Numbered from the stretch's first letter, positions 1-9,409 are shown. The stretch is 39,373 bases of DNA from an uncultured Pseudomonadales bacterium (GCA_947258825.1 CAMYJX010000010.1:1-39373); one strand, 5' to 3'. Notes: generated by a model not told the origin, from the sequence alone. Made by a program: numbers and translations.

Positions 1-200
1 GCTGCGCGGATGACCTGCTGACGCTGGTACCCGGCGCGTTGCCGGAGTCGTTCACCACCCGGGATCTGGCGGAAGCCATGGGTGAACCACGCTGGGTGGG
101 TCAGAAGCTGGCCTATTGCCTGCGGGAAGCCGGGGTCATTACCATCTGCGGCAAGGAGGGGAACGCCCTGTGCTACCGGCGTCTGGTTGACAGCCCTTGA
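1..200 (+). CDS. C-terminal end of a protein with a winged-helix-like domain (5' truncated)
   Basis: An open frame enters from the window edge (codons in phase with position 3) and stops at TGA 198-200, giving about 65 visible residues. The segment FTTRDLAEAMGEPRW, followed by QKLAYCLREAGVI and a short basic wing before CYRR, reads like a helix-turn-helix with a winged-helix turn. It would be a DNA-binding or domain-interface module at the C-terminus of a larger protein. The catalytic or main domain lies outside the window, so no function is assigned. The stop is 42 bp before the glutathione S-transferase gene on the same strand, so cotranscription is possible. Confidence 0.6.
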   Translation, partial: CADDLLTLVPGALPESFTTRDLAEAMGEPRWVGQKLAYCLREAGVITICGKEGNALCYRRLVDSP

Positions 201-242
201 AGGGCATCAAATACTCGCCTGCACTGTGCACCGGAGGAATCC

Positions 243-917
243 ATGATCCAGCTTTACACCGCGTCTACGCCCAACGGCTGGAAAGCCTCGGTTACCCTGG
301 AGGAGCTGGGTCTGCCCTACGAGCTGCACCCCATCGACATCATGGCCGGCGACCAGAAGACGCCCGAGTTTCTGTCCATCAACCCCAACGGCCGGATTCC
401 GGCCCTCGTCGATGATGGGTTTCCGATCTTTGAGTCCGGCGCCATTATGATTTACCTGGCCGAGAAGACCGGCCGGCTCATGCCCGCAGATGTGCAAGGC
501 CGGTCGCGAGTGATGCAGTGGCTGATGTTCCAGATGGGCGGGGTGGGTCCCATGATGGGTCAGGCCAACCTCTTCTATCGCTATTTCGAGCCTCGGGTCC
601 AGGAAGTCGTCGACCGCTACGTGAATGAGAGCCGGCGCCTGCTGGAGGTGCTGGATGGCCAGCTTCAGCTCAGCGAATGGCTTGCCGACGACTATTCCAT
701 TGCCGACATTGCCAACTGGTGCTGGGTGCGCCTGCATTTCTGGGGTGGCATTTCCCTGGAAGGGCTCGATGGCCTGCTGCGCTGGAAGATGGCCATGGAT
801 GCCCGACCCGCCTGTCAGCGAGGCGTGGAAGTGCCGAACAGGCTGGTGCTGCCTGACGGCGAAGGTGAGGAATTCGAGCAGTTCGCCGCCAGGGCGCAGA
901 CGATCTACACCCGCTGA
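243..917 (+). CDS. Glutathione S-transferase family protein
   Basis: The 224-residue protein has the two-domain GST layout. A thioredoxin-like N-terminal domain (about 1-82) carries the start motif TASTPNGWK at residues 6-14, the cis-proline loop RIPALVDD at 51-58 and the glutathione-contacting ES pair at 64-65 in [12 protein letters not shown]. An all-helical C-terminal domain (about 88-210) follows. The TPNGWK pattern resembles the Ure2p/YfcG (Nu-like) bacterial group, whose members act as glutathione-dependent disulfide reductases or peroxidases in the cytosol. The physiological substrate is unknown. The ATG is preceded by a strong GGAGG ribosome-binding site at 232-236. The gene stops 12 bp before the M3 peptidase start, so the two are probably cotranscribed. 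Confidence 0.9.
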   Translation: MIQLYTASTPNGWKASVTLEELGLPYELHPIDIMAGDQKTPEFLSINPNGRIPALVDDGFPIFESGAIMIYLAEKTGRLMPADVQGRSRVMQWLMFQMGGVGPMMGQANLFYRYFEPRVQEVVDRYVNESRRLLEVLDGQLQLSEWLADDYSIADIANWCWVRLHFWGGISLEGLDGLLRWKMAMDARPACQRGVEVPNRLVLPDGEGEEFEQFAARAQTIYTR

Positions 918-929
918 GGTCGAACATTG

Positions 930-2837
930 ATGAGCGTACGGGACAGCGAAATTCAGGGGCCGGCATGGGACCTCAGCACGGAGTATGCATCGCCGGATGC
1001 GCCCGAGCTGCAGCGGGATCTGGATCGGGCAACAGCGTTGATGGACGAGATGGAGGCGTTGGCACCGGCACTCGTCGACGCCGGCGCTTCATCCGTCGCG
1101 GGCGCTTCTTTAGCCGCAGGCGCTTCTTCAGCCGCAGGCTCTTTATCAGCCGCAGGCGCTATTCCCGCGGCGCAGGGGATGCGGAAGCTGGCGGACGAGG
1201 CGGAGGTGCTGCTGCGCAACGTGGGCGTTTTTGCCAACTGCCTGTTGTCGGTGGACAGTTGCGACGAGGCGGCGCAGGTGCTCAACGGCAGGCTGCAGAA
1301 CTATCGGCAGCGCTACGCAGATCTGTTGCAGCCTCTGACGCAGTTCTGCGACCTGGCGGATGAGCCGACCATCGACGCCTACCTCGGTGATCCTCAGGTG
1401 GCGCCGAGTGCTTTCCTCGTCCGACATGCCAGGGAACGCCGCCATGAGCTGCTGAGCCTGCCTGAGGAGGGTCTGGTCAACGGGCTGTCGCAGGACGGCA
1501 TTCAGGCCTGGGGAAACCTGTACGATCAGCTGTCCGGTACTCTCAGCTGTAAGGTGCTCGTGGATAACGAGCACCGGGAAATGGGTCTGGCCGAGGCCAG
1601 CGGCCTGCTGCAGAAGCCCGATGACCGGCTGCGGCGCAATGCCTGGCAGGCCATCAATGAGGCCTGGGAAGGACACGAGGAGACTTGCGCGGCAGCCATC
1701 AACGCCATAGCCGGGTGGCGGCTGGAACTCTGTCGCAAGCGCAGCCTGCGGCGTCCGGTACACTTTCTGGACGCGCCGGTGCACATGAATCGCATTCACC
1801 GGGACACGCTGGAAGCGCTGCTCCAGGTCTCTGCAGAGCATCGTGAGATGGCGCAACGGGCCGCCAGGCTTCAGGCCGCCGCCTACGGGAAAACGGCCAT
1901 CGGCCCCTGGGATTCCAGAGCCCCGGCGCCGGTAATTTCTGAAGATCAGGGTCCCGGCATCGCCTTCGCGGATGCCATTCGGCTGATAGCCGATGCTTAT
2001 GCCGGGGTTCATCCTGAGATGGGCGACTTCGTCCACATGATGGTGCGGAACCGCTGGATAGAAGGTTCGCGGGGCAACAGCAAGCGGCCGGGCGCCTACT
2101 GCACCGGCTTTGCGAAATCGCGAACGCCCCGCGTTTACACGACCTTTACCGGCGGGGCCAGCGATGTCATGACGCTGGCTCACGAGCTCGGCCATGCCTA
2201 TCACAGCTGGGTGATGCGGGACCTGCCGGAGTCACAGCGCAGCTACGGCATGTCGCTGGCGGAGACTGCCAGCACGTTTGGTGAGACCCTGGTCAGAGAC
2301 GCCATGCTGCAGCAGGCGGGCGCTCCGCAGGCCCGGCTGGAGGTGGCTTGGGAAGATATGAGCGCCCTGGTCACCTTCGTGCTGAACATTCCCACCCGCT
2401 TCGAATTCGAGAAAGGCTTCTACGAACGACGCCAGGAGCGCCCGCTGCGGCCGGCGGAACTCAAGAGCCTGATGAGCGAAGCCTGGAACACCTGGTATGG
2501 CGATGCGGTTTCGGAACCGGACCCGATGTTCTGGGCGAGCAAGCTGCACTTCTACATCTCCGGCTTGTCTTTCTACAACTTTCCCTATCTTTTCGGGTAT
2601 CTCTTCAGCCTCGGCCTGTACGCTCGCAGGCAAGCGGAGGACACGGACTTTTATCCTCGCTACGTCGCGCTGCTTCGCGATACGGGGCGGATGACGGCAG
2701 AAGACCTCGCCGAGCGTCACCTGGATACGGATATCCGCCAGCCGGAGTTCTGGCGGGATGCCCTTGGCGCCCTGGCGCCTCGCGTCAACGCGTTCGAGGA
2801 ACTGCTGCAGCAGGCGGGTCGCGCACCCGCAGCCTGA
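930..2837 (+). CDS. M3 family oligoendopeptidase (PepF/thimet-type zinc metallopeptidase)
   Basis: A 635-residue cytosolic zinc endopeptidase predicted to cut short peptides. The zinc motif HELGH lies at about residues 418-422. The third ligand, Glu about 445 in LAETASTFGE, has the roughly 25-residue spacing typical of M3 enzymes. The rest of the fold matches the PepF/M3 clade, including an N-terminal helical region and the C-terminal FYNFPYLFGYLFS segment. I chose ATG 930; an in-frame TTG at 927 is the only other nearby choice, and GAGG at 916-919 could serve either. Residues about 52-81 are a low-complexity insertion of five hexapeptides of the type GAS(S/L)(V/A)A, encoded by an 18-bp tandem repeat. 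It falls between two N-terminal helices and is unlikely to touch the active site. The gene follows the GST gene closely. Confidence 0.92.
   Translation: MSVRDSEIQGPAWDLSTEYASPDAPELQRDLDRATALMDEMEALAPALVDAGASSVAGASLAAGASSAAGSLSAAGAIPAAQGMRKLADEAEVLLRNVGVFANCLLSVDSCDEAAQVLNGRLQNYRQRYADLLQPLTQFCDLADEPTIDAYLGDPQVAPSAFLVRHARERRHELLSLPEEGLVNGLSQDGIQAWGNLYDQLSGTLSCKVLVDNEHREMGLAEASGLLQKPDDRLRRNAWQAINEAWEGHEETCAAAINAIAGWRLELCRKRSLRRPVHFLDAPVHMNRIHRDTLEALLQVSAEHREMAQRAARLQAAAYGKTAIGPWDSRAPAPVISEDQGPGIAFADAIRLIADAYAGVHPEMGDFVHMMVRNRWIEGSRGNSKRPGAYCTGFAKSRTPRVYTTFTGGASDVMTLAHELGHAYHSWVMRDLPESQRSYGMSLAETASTFGETLVRDAMLQQAGAPQARLEVAWEDMSALVTFVLNIPTRFEFEKGFYERRQERPLRPAELKSLMSEAWNTWYGDAVSEPDPMFWASKLHFYISGLSFYNFPYLFGYLFSLGLYARRQAEDTDFYPRYVALLRDTGRMTAEDLAERHLDTDIRQPEFWRDALGALAPRVNAFEELLQQAGRAPAA
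1083..1172 (+). repeat. 18-bp minisatellite inside the M3 peptidase gene (5 units)
   Basis: Five consecutive 18-bp units run without gaps: 1083-1100, 1101-1118, 1119-1136, 1137-1154 and 1155-1172. The core reads GGCGCTTCTTCAGCCGCA. Units 2 and 3 differ at one base and the outer units are more diverged. Each unit keeps the reading frame and encodes an Ala/Ser/Gly-rich hexapeptide. Unit-number changes would lengthen or shorten the linker without breaking the protein. Confidence 0.9.
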
Positions 2838-2946
2838 GCCCGCTGTGGCAGCGTCGGCCCGGAGCGGCTCGGGCGAGTAAATCCCGGCTAGGAATCTGCG
2901 GCTGGCCGGAGCAGCCGGTAAGCAAACAGCGCGACCATTCCAACCC

Positions 2947-4269
2947 CTAACAGAAGCACCGTCCACAGCAGGATTGTCCGCCACTCGATGGGCTGCGGCT
3001 CGGGTTGCAGGCGAGCGGCTCGGGTTGCAGGCGACCCTCGCCGCCGAGCATCCTGGCGGTTGCCAGCTGCGCCTGGGGGAGGGTGTCGAAAATCAGATCC
3101 GGAGAGTCAGCGGCGCCTGAGGGCGCTTCTGCGTCCAGCTGCGAGAGCAGATTGGCCATGGGCCATTGCTTGCCGGACAGGCCGGCCCTGCCGTAGGCGA
3201 GCAGATAAGGCGGCTCTCCCTGGGGCACGAATACGACCTCGTCGGGCAGCCAGCCCATACGCAGCTTGGGAACCGCCGTGGTGGGGCTGATCAGCTCCAC
3301 GCGCCACTGATGATGGTTCGGGCGTCGGATGGCCAGGGGCTCCGAGGCGGCTATTCGGCCGTTCACCCGGGCGCGATAGAACCGATGCACGCCGAGATCC
3401 CGCCAGGGGACCTTGGAATCGGCTCGCGACGAGAGCCTGGCTTCGATCAGGAAGGTGTCGCGGTCCAGAGTCACTTCGACCCTGTCCAGAGGGAAACGCC
3501 CGTTGGCGGTGAACTCGTAACCGTCCTGGCGCTGCGTGCCGGTCAGGCTGAGCCAATGGCGAACCGGATCGATGGCGGTGCGCGCGCGTGTCCTCACCGA
3601 GTCGAGAACCAGGGTTTCCGCGCCACCCAACGGCTGCAGACGCAGATAACGGGCTTGTACCGGCGGCAACTCGATCTGGTCCAGCAACACCCGCTGACCG
3701 TCCGTGTGCAAGGCAGCCAGGGTCGCGGCTGCCACCACGGTACGCCAGCTGTTGAGGTCGTCGCTGGCTTCCACCTGAAATCTGGCCACGAAATCAGGGG
3801 TTTCAGTTGGCCAGGTCAATTCAAGCTCTGTGGGTTGGTGCGGATAGCTGCTCGCATCGATCAGATAACCGGTTTCACCCGGGGCGGTCGCAACCGGCCC
3901 GCGCACTGCCACCACGGCGCCCCCTTCTCCCAGCTCGATGTTCACCCCGGCGGCGGCTTCGCTGCCTGCCGCGGGACCAGGCATCGAGACAGGCAGGGAG
4001 AAAAGGGGCAGCGTTTGCCATGGGGTGTGGCTCTCGCCGGCAGACGGACGTCGCAACGCGTAAGGTAACTCGCCGCCATCGGCATCGTAGATTCTGAGAT
4101 CGCCGAGATCGTCACGGGTCACCCACTGGTACAGGTCGGCGGTGAGCGTTACGCGCTGCGCCAGACCGGGTTCCGCGATCTCAATGATCATCCCTCGGGC
4201 AAAGTCTTCCGGCGCGGCGTGAAGCAGCGAAGCGGCCAGCAGCAGGCCGAGGCTCCAGAAATTCTTCAT
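2947..4269 (-). CDS. DUF3999 family exported/inner-membrane protein, C-terminus altered by a frameshifting duplication
   Basis: The 440-residue product begins with a signal peptide (MKNFWSLGLLLAASLLHA). A long beta-rich periplasmic region follows, with features such as DLRIYDADGGELPYALRR and RYLRLQPLGG, that matches the DUF3999 family usually encoded beside DUF2339. Its ATG overlaps the DUF2339 stop (ATGA), implying translational coupling. Family members normally end in one transmembrane helix. Here the last roughly 25 residues are Cys/Ser/Pro-rich and carry no helix. An exact 20-bp tandem duplication (2995-3014 and 3015-3034) lies just upstream of the changed tail. Removing one copy restores a frame reading QPIEWRTILLWTVLLLGVG and on to a stop at 2888-2890, which is a good membrane anchor. 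The gene is therefore either a recent frameshift mutant or an assembly artefact. The function of the family is unknown. Confidence 0.88.
   Translation of the reverse strand: MKNFWSLGLLLAASLLHAAPEDFARGMIIEIAEPGLAQRVTLTADLYQWVTRDDLGDLRIYDADGGELPYALRRPSAGESHTPWQTLPLFSLPVSMPGPAAGSEAAAGVNIELGEGGAVVAVRGPVATAPGETGYLIDASSYPHQPTELELTWPTETPDFVARFQVEASDDLNSWRTVVAAATLAALHTDGQRVLLDQIELPPVQARYLRLQPLGGAETLVLDSVRTRARTAIDPVRHWLSLTGTQRQDGYEFTANGRFPLDRVEVTLDRDTFLIEARLSSRADSKVPWRDLGVHRFYRARVNGRIAASEPLAIRRPNHHQWRVELISPTTAVPKLRMGWLPDEVVFVPQGEPPYLLAYGRAGLSGKQWPMANLLSQLDAEAPSGAADSPDLIFDTLPQAQLATARMLGGEGRLQPEPLACNPSRSPSSGGQSCCGRCFC
2995..3034. repeat. Exact 20-bp tandem duplication causing a frameshift
   Basis: Positions 2995-3014 and 3015-3034 are two identical, directly adjacent copies of a 20-bp unit beginning GCGGCTCGGG. 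Twenty is not a multiple of three, so the second copy shifts the DUF3999 reading frame. The frame that would exist with one copy runs to a stop at 2888-2890 and encodes a C-terminal transmembrane helix. Confidence 0.95.
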
Positions 4270-6929
4270 GCTGGCTTCTCCCGTTGGGCTGGCGGCATTG
4301 GCGCGAAGTAGCCGATGACCAGCATGAGCACCCCGACGCTGATGAACGAAACGATTCGCGCGGTCAGCGCCAGGTTCGACAGGTCCAGGGTGAAGAGTTT
4401 GAGCAGAACCAGGCCCAGCAGCGCCGCGCCGATAAGCCAGCCAACGCGCCAGCGGCGTCTGGTGCCGGCCCCCATGAGCACCATGGCGATGGCTGACCAG
4501 AGGATCGAGATGGATGTCTGAAACGCATCAGACTCGACGATGTTACCGAACGGGTAAGGCACCGCGCCGTAGAAGTGAATGGCCCTGGCCGTCGTCAGAT
4601 TCAGCCACGCGAATGCCAGTGCCCCTGCGGAGGCGAGTGCCGGCGTGCGCACCGGAGGTGTTTGATTGCTCGCCCAGTAGACGGTCGTCAGGACGACCGC
4701 AAGGCCGACCAGCTCCACGGGGTTTGCGAGCAGCAGATAGGGCAGGGGAGATGGGTCGTTCGGTTGCAGACCGGTGGCCAGCAGCCACAGGCTCAGCAAG
4801 GCAAGCATCCCGCCTGCTCCCCAGCCCGTATAGCTCGGCGCGTACCGCTCGGGGGGCCAGGCGCTTCGATTGCGGGCGCGGAGAAAGGCAACGACGAAGA
4901 TCAGCGGAATCAGCGCCCACATGGCCGTGCGCCACGGGTTGTCATGGGCGAGGTCGGCGGGCCAGGCGGCGGCGCAGGTCCAGGCGAGGAAGATGGCCAG
5001 CATGTACCAGCATCCGGCGTGCCACAGCGGTGCGATGCGCGAGAAGTCGTCGATCTGTCGAAGGTGCAGGTAAAGGGCGGCGAACCCGGCGGGCCAGGCG
5101 GCCCAGCCGAGATCCGCCAGCGGCGTCACGGACTTCCAGTCGAGGTCGAGGCCTGCGAGGCTCATGGCTAGGACGGGCAGCAGCAGAAATGCGCTGGCGA
5201 TTGCTTCCCGCCAGCGCGCTCTGCGCGCCACTTCGCAAAGCAGCGCGAATGACAGGCCGATGCACAGCACGAACAGATGCTCGGCGACGTTGTTCGCCTG
5301 GTAGGGCTCGTACCAGGACGGTCGGAAGCCTGCCATCTCGCGGGCGAAAGCGTACAGCCACCAGCAGACGCCCCAGAACGGAAACAGCCATCTGCCATAG
5401 CGCTCGAAGGGGCGCAGCGTGTCGGCGTGTTTCGCCAGCACATGCCCGGAAAACAGGCCGGCGATGCCCAGCAGCAGGGCACCCATGAAGGCGCTGTTGG
5501 CCAGAAACACCGGGCTCGTACTGGGTTCCAGCTCCGAGAGAAAGGCTGCGGCGGCCACCGGCTGCAGACCCATACCGAACAGTCTGGGCAGCAGCTGGGA
5601 CTGGCGGATGCCTACCCACAGCAACCCCGCGCCTTCCAGCGCCCAGGTTGCTGCGGTCCAGCGCTGATTGTCGAAAGCGAACGGGATGGCCAGGGTCGCG
5701 AAGATGACCCCGAGGGCCAGGAATGACTGGCCCAGCAGGCTGCTGAATGAACCTTTTCTGCGCAGCCACACCGCAACTCCGGTATACAGGACGGCGGCGC
5801 TCAATGCTGAAAATGCCATTCCGAAAGGCAGATCCCGAACCAGCCCCCACTGCAGGGCAAACGCTACGATGGGCGTCCCGAATACCAGCGTGCCATCAAC
5901 GACCTGCGTCAACGCCACCGGCTGGCGTCGGGCGAACAGAACGCTCACGCTCACGTAGTACAGAAAGAACAGAATCAGGAAAGGCTCGGTAGAAGCGAAG
6001 AGCTCCGGCCGGTAGTACCTGTAGCCCCAGGAGGCGCCGATGACGAAGGTGAACAGGAACCCCACCCAGTTCAGCCATCGCCAGTGGCGATACCAGGCCA
6101 TGGCTACGATGCCGGCGTTGAGCAGGGCGTAGTAGCTGAACAGAGCCACATGGCTGCCCGCGCCCGTGGAAACCAGGACCGGGGCGAGGAAGCCGCCGCT
6201 CAGGGCGAAGATCGCAAGCGCCTGGGCGTTCTGCACCACTGCCAGTATGGCGGCGGCTGCGGTTAGCAGAACCAGAAGCGGGAAGGCGCCGGCCAGCGGT
6301 ATCAGATCGTAAAGGCGTGCTGCTGAGAAGATGGTCAGGTAGAGAATACCGACCCCGGCGCCCTGCAGAACCAGGCCGTAGGTGTCGACGCGGTGGCGCA
6401 GTCGCCAACCGGCAGCCGTCAGCGCAACCCCGGCCAGCGCGATGGAAGCCAGGCGCAGCTCTACGGGTACCAGCTCGCGCTCCCAGGCATAACGCAGCAG
6501 AAAGGCGACGCCGAAGAACAGGACCACGACGCCGATGCGCACGACGGGGTTGCCGGTGGTGACAAAGCGTCGAATGACCTGGCCGCTCAAACGGGCCAGG
6601 CGTTCTATCTCTGAGGGTTGTCCCGCTTCAGCGGGCGCGCTGAGCTCACTCGCCGGTGCCCAGCCTTGTTCCGGCGTGCTGGCTGGTGCAACGTCTGTTG
6701 GGGCTTGTGCTTCCTGTGCCGGATGGCTCTGTTCAGCTTCCGTGGGACCATGAGCCAGGGCATCCGCCATGCTGTCCACGCGTCGACCCAGGGCGTTGAG
6801 CTCGCGTCGCTGCTGCCAGATGATGGCCACAGCGAACGCAACCAGACCGGCAAAGAAAAAGCCGCTCGGGCCTTCCAGAATCCCGCCGATGAGGGCGGCC
6901 AGCAGCGCGAGAATAAAGTGCAAGGCCAA
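4266..6929 (-). CDS. DUF2339 family polytopic membrane protein
   Basis: An 887-residue integral membrane protein. It starts with one hydrophobic helix (about 2-40). A short coiled-coil-like stretch follows (ELNALGRRVDSMADAL, about 43-58), then an Ala/Pro/Glu-rich linker (about 60-105). After a segment ending RRFVTTGNPVVRIGVVVLFF come more than 20 predicted membrane helices to the C-terminus. This is the architecture of DUF2339 (YrhC-like) proteins, whose function is unknown but which are typically paired with DUF3999, as here. The most upstream usable start is a TTG at 6927-6929; no clear ribosome-binding site supports it, so the exact N-terminus is uncertain. The stop codon overlaps the DUF3999 ATG, which couples the two genes. 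Confidence 0.88.
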   Translation of the reverse strand: MALHFILALLAALIGGILEGPSGFFFAGLVAFAVAIIWQQRRELNALGRRVDSMADALAHGPTEAEQSHPAQEAQAPTDVAPASTPEQGWAPASELSAPAEAGQPSEIERLARLSGQVIRRFVTTGNPVVRIGVVVLFFGVAFLLRYAWERELVPVELRLASIALAGVALTAAGWRLRHRVDTYGLVLQGAGVGILYLTIFSAARLYDLIPLAGAFPLLVLLTAAAAILAVVQNAQALAIFALSGGFLAPVLVSTGAGSHVALFSYYALLNAGIVAMAWYRHWRWLNWVGFLFTFVIGASWGYRYYRPELFASTEPFLILFFLYYVSVSVLFARRQPVALTQVVDGTLVFGTPIVAFALQWGLVRDLPFGMAFSALSAAVLYTGVAVWLRRKGSFSSLLGQSFLALGVIFATLAIPFAFDNQRWTAATWALEGAGLLWVGIRQSQLLPRLFGMGLQPVAAAAFLSELEPSTSPVFLANSAFMGALLLGIAGLFSGHVLAKHADTLRPFERYGRWLFPFWGVCWWLYAFAREMAGFRPSWYEPYQANNVAEHLFVLCIGLSFALLCEVARRARWREAIASAFLLLPVLAMSLAGLDLDWKSVTPLADLGWAAWPAGFAALYLHLRQIDDFSRIAPLWHAGCWYMLAIFLAWTCAAAWPADLAHDNPWRTAMWALIPLIFVVAFLRARNRSAWPPERYAPSYTGWGAGGMLALLSLWLLATGLQPNDPSPLPYLLLANPVELVGLAVVLTTVYWASNQTPPVRTPALASAGALAFAWLNLTTARAIHFYGAVPYPFGNIVESDAFQTSISILWSAIAMVLMGAGTRRRWRVGWLIGAALLGLVLLKLFTLDLSNLALTARIVSFISVGVLMLVIGYFAPMPPAQREKPA

Positions 6930-7056
6930 TCCGTGTCAGCACACCATCGGTAAGCCTGAACCATCCGCAGGGCATTTTCTATGGCGCTTGGGAAGGATGA
7001 GAACGGCTGCCCAGCCGATGTGTGAGGCAGGCCGTCACAGCATGGGCTTCAGGGGG

Positions 7057-9396
7057 TCAGCTGTCGAAGGCCGCTTCCAGTACCTGATCCAGGTGGCCAA
7101 CCGGCGTGAACGTCATCTCGTCGCGGACGGCGTCCGGCAGCTTGATCAAATCCGGCTGGTTGTCTTCGGGCAGGATCACCTGGCGGATGCCGTTGCGGTG
7201 GGCGGCCAGCACTTTTTCCTTGATGCCGCCCACCGGCAGCACCAGACCGGTGAGCGTCAGCTCGCCGGTCATTGCAACTTCCGGGCGCACCGGTTGCTGC
7301 CGGTAGGCTGAAACCATGGCCGTTGCCATGGTAACGCCCGCGGAAGGTCCATCCTTGGGCACCGCGCCTTCCGGCACGTGAACGTGAATCCCCTGCTCCT
7401 CGACGCGGGCACGATCGATGCCCAGCTTGTCCGACATTTTTTCCGACATGGACCAGATGCAGCTGCGCGCCGCGCGGGCCGACTCCTGCATGACCTGCCC
7501 CAGGTGGCCGGTAAGGGTCAGCTTCTCTTCTTTCTGGATGCAGGTTGCTTCCACGTAGAGGACGTCTCCCCCGGACGCCGTCCACGCCAGACCTGCGGCG
7601 ACGCCCGGCGGCAGATGTTCGCGGCTGGCGTCCGCTTTGAACTTCTCCGGTCCCAGCAGTTCGGTAAGATCCGCGGCGCTGATCTCTCCGCCCAGCGGCG
7701 CTTCCTCTACCACCTGCCTGGCTCGCTTGCGCGCGACCCTGCCGATAACGCGCTCCAGTTCCCGGACGCCCGCCTCTCTGGTGTATCGGCGGATCAGCAT
7801 CTGCAGCGCTTCGTCGCCGAAAATCAGCTGGTTTTCCTCCAGGCCGGCGCTCTCGCGTTGACGGGCGATGAGGTATTGGCGTGCGATGGCCTGTTTTTCC
7901 ATGTCGCTGTAACCGGAGAGCTCGAGAATCTCCATGCGATCGAGAAGCGGGCGGGAGATGCCTTCCAGGGTGTTTGCCGTGGTGATGAAGAATACCTTCG
8001 ACAGGTCGTAGGGCAGATTCAGATAGTTGTCGCGAAACTCCTTGTTCTGTGCCGGATCGAGTATCTCCATGAGCGCGGCAGAGGGATCGCCGCGGAAGTC
8101 CTGACCCAGCTTGTCGATCTCGTCGAGCATCAGAATCGGGTTGATCACTCCGGCCCGGCGTACGCCTTGAATGATCCTTCCCGGCATCGCGCCGATATAG
8201 GTGCGGCGATGACCGCGCAGTTCCCCTTCGTCATGCAGGCCACCCAGACTGAGACGCTCGAACTTGCGACCCATGGCCCGGGCGATGGATTGGCCCAGGG
8301 AGGTTTTGCCAACCCCGGGAGGCCCTACCAGACACAGGATCGGCGCGTTGGCTGCCGGGTTCAACCTGAGCACCGCCAGCGATTCGAGAATTCTTTCCTT
8401 GATGTCTTCCAGGCCGTAGTGATCTTCGTCCAGCACCGCGGCCGCGTGCTGCAGATCCAGCTGGTCTTCGGTCTGCTGATGCCACGGCAGTTCCGCTACC
8501 AGCTCCAGATAGGCTCTGGCTACCTGGTAGTCCGCGGCGCTCGCAGACATGCGGGCCAGCCGCTTGAGTTCCCGGTCTGTTTCTTTGCGCACCGCTTCAG
8601 GTAGCTGGGCGGCGTCCAGATCGGCTTTCAGCTCGCGAACTTCCTCGTCGTCATCGCCTTCACCCAGGGCCTGCTCGATGGCGCGTTTCTGCTGGCGCAG
8701 GACGTGCTCGCGCTGTTGCTGGTCCATGTCCTCGCGAGCCTGCTCGGCGATCTGTCGGCGCAGTTCGGTGACCTGAAGCTCATGATTGAGAACCTCGTGA
8801 AGCTTGCGCATCAATGCCAGCGTGCTGTCGCATTCCAGAACCTCCTGCTCGGTGGAGAGCTCGAGATTTGCCAGCGAGGCGATGCGATACATCTGGGTAA
8901 TCGGGTCGGGCAGGGAACCTACCAGCTGCTGATAGATCTGGCCGCCGTTGTCGCGGTCGAACAGCAACGCGATGCGCTGAGCCAGCTCCAGATTCTCACG
9001 AAGCAGCGCGCTGGAGGACGGCGCTTCCGGATCGGCTTCGTCCATGCTGAACTCGGGCAGCGGCTCGGTCTCTGCGGACAGGTAGTCTCCGGTCCGGACG
9101 CAGGCGCGCAGCCTTACCCGATCTTTCCCCTGGACGATGATCTGGGAGCCCCCCTCGCGCTGCTCGATACGGGTGATGGTCACCACACAGCCCACGTCGA
9201 AGAGCTGGTCTGCCCCCGGTTCCTCTGCCTCCGGGTCCCGTTGCGCGACGGCAATCAGCTCTTGGCCGTGCTCCATTGCGGCATCTACCGCTGCCAGAGA
9301 CATGGGTCGTCCCACCGCCAGCGAGACGATGATCTGAGGGTAAACGACCGTATTCTTCAGGGGCAGGATCGGCAGAAGTGAGGGTGATTCTGGCAT
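7057..9396 (-). CDS. lon: ATP-dependent Lon protease (LonA type, S16)
   Basis: A 779-residue cytosolic AAA+ protease that unfolds and degrades damaged or regulatory proteins. The N-terminal LON substrate-binding domain begins at PILPLKNTVVYPQ. A coiled-coil linker follows, then the AAA+ module with Walker A GPPGVGKTS, Walker B ILMLDEIDK and arginine-finger region. The C-terminal protease domain has the Ser-Lys dyad: Ser685 in PKDGPSAGVT and Lys728 in GGIKEKVLAAHRNG. Length matches LonA. I start it at ATG 9394-9396 because the open frame upstream runs into the acyl-CoA dehydrogenase gene and reads like out-of-frame translation. It begins 13 bp after that gene and has no strong ribosome-binding site of its own, so it may rely on upstream transcription. 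The clpP/clpX genes that usually flank lon are absent, so this may be a second Lon. Confidence 0.95.
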   Translation of the reverse strand: MPESPSLLPILPLKNTVVYPQIIVSLAVGRPMSLAAVDAAMEHGQELIAVAQRDPEAEEPGADQLFDVGCVVTITRIEQREGGSQIIVQGKDRVRLRACVRTGDYLSAETEPLPEFSMDEADPEAPSSSALLRENLELAQRIALLFDRDNGGQIYQQLVGSLPDPITQMYRIASLANLELSTEQEVLECDSTLALMRKLHEVLNHELQVTELRRQIAEQAREDMDQQQREHVLRQQKRAIEQALGEGDDDEEVRELKADLDAAQLPEAVRKETDRELKRLARMSASAADYQVARAYLELVAELPWHQQTEDQLDLQHAAAVLDEDHYGLEDIKERILESLAVLRLNPAANAPILCLVGPPGVGKTSLGQSIARAMGRKFERLSLGGLHDEGELRGHRRTYIGAMPGRIIQGVRRAGVINPILMLDEIDKLGQDFRGDPSAALMEILDPAQNKEFRDNYLNLPYDLSKVFFITTANTLEGISRPLLDRMEILELSGYSDMEKQAIARQYLIARQRESAGLEENQLIFGDEALQMLIRRYTREAGVRELERVIGRVARKRARQVVEEAPLGGEISAADLTELLGPEKFKADASREHLPPGVAAGLAWTASGGDVLYVEATCIQKEEKLTLTGHLGQVMQESARAARSCIWSMSEKMSDKLGIDRARVEEQGIHVHVPEGAVPKDGPSAGVTMATAMVSAYRQQPVRPEVAMTGELTLTGLVLPVGGIKEKVLAAHRNGIRQVILPEDNQPDLIKLPDAVRDEMTFTPVGHLDQVLEAAFDS

Positions 9397-9409
9397 GATG
9401 GACCGCGTC

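Noticed and set aside
7378..8604. Long plus-strand open frame opposite lon
   Set aside because: It is antisense to a fully conserved Lon sequence, with no recognisable protein features.
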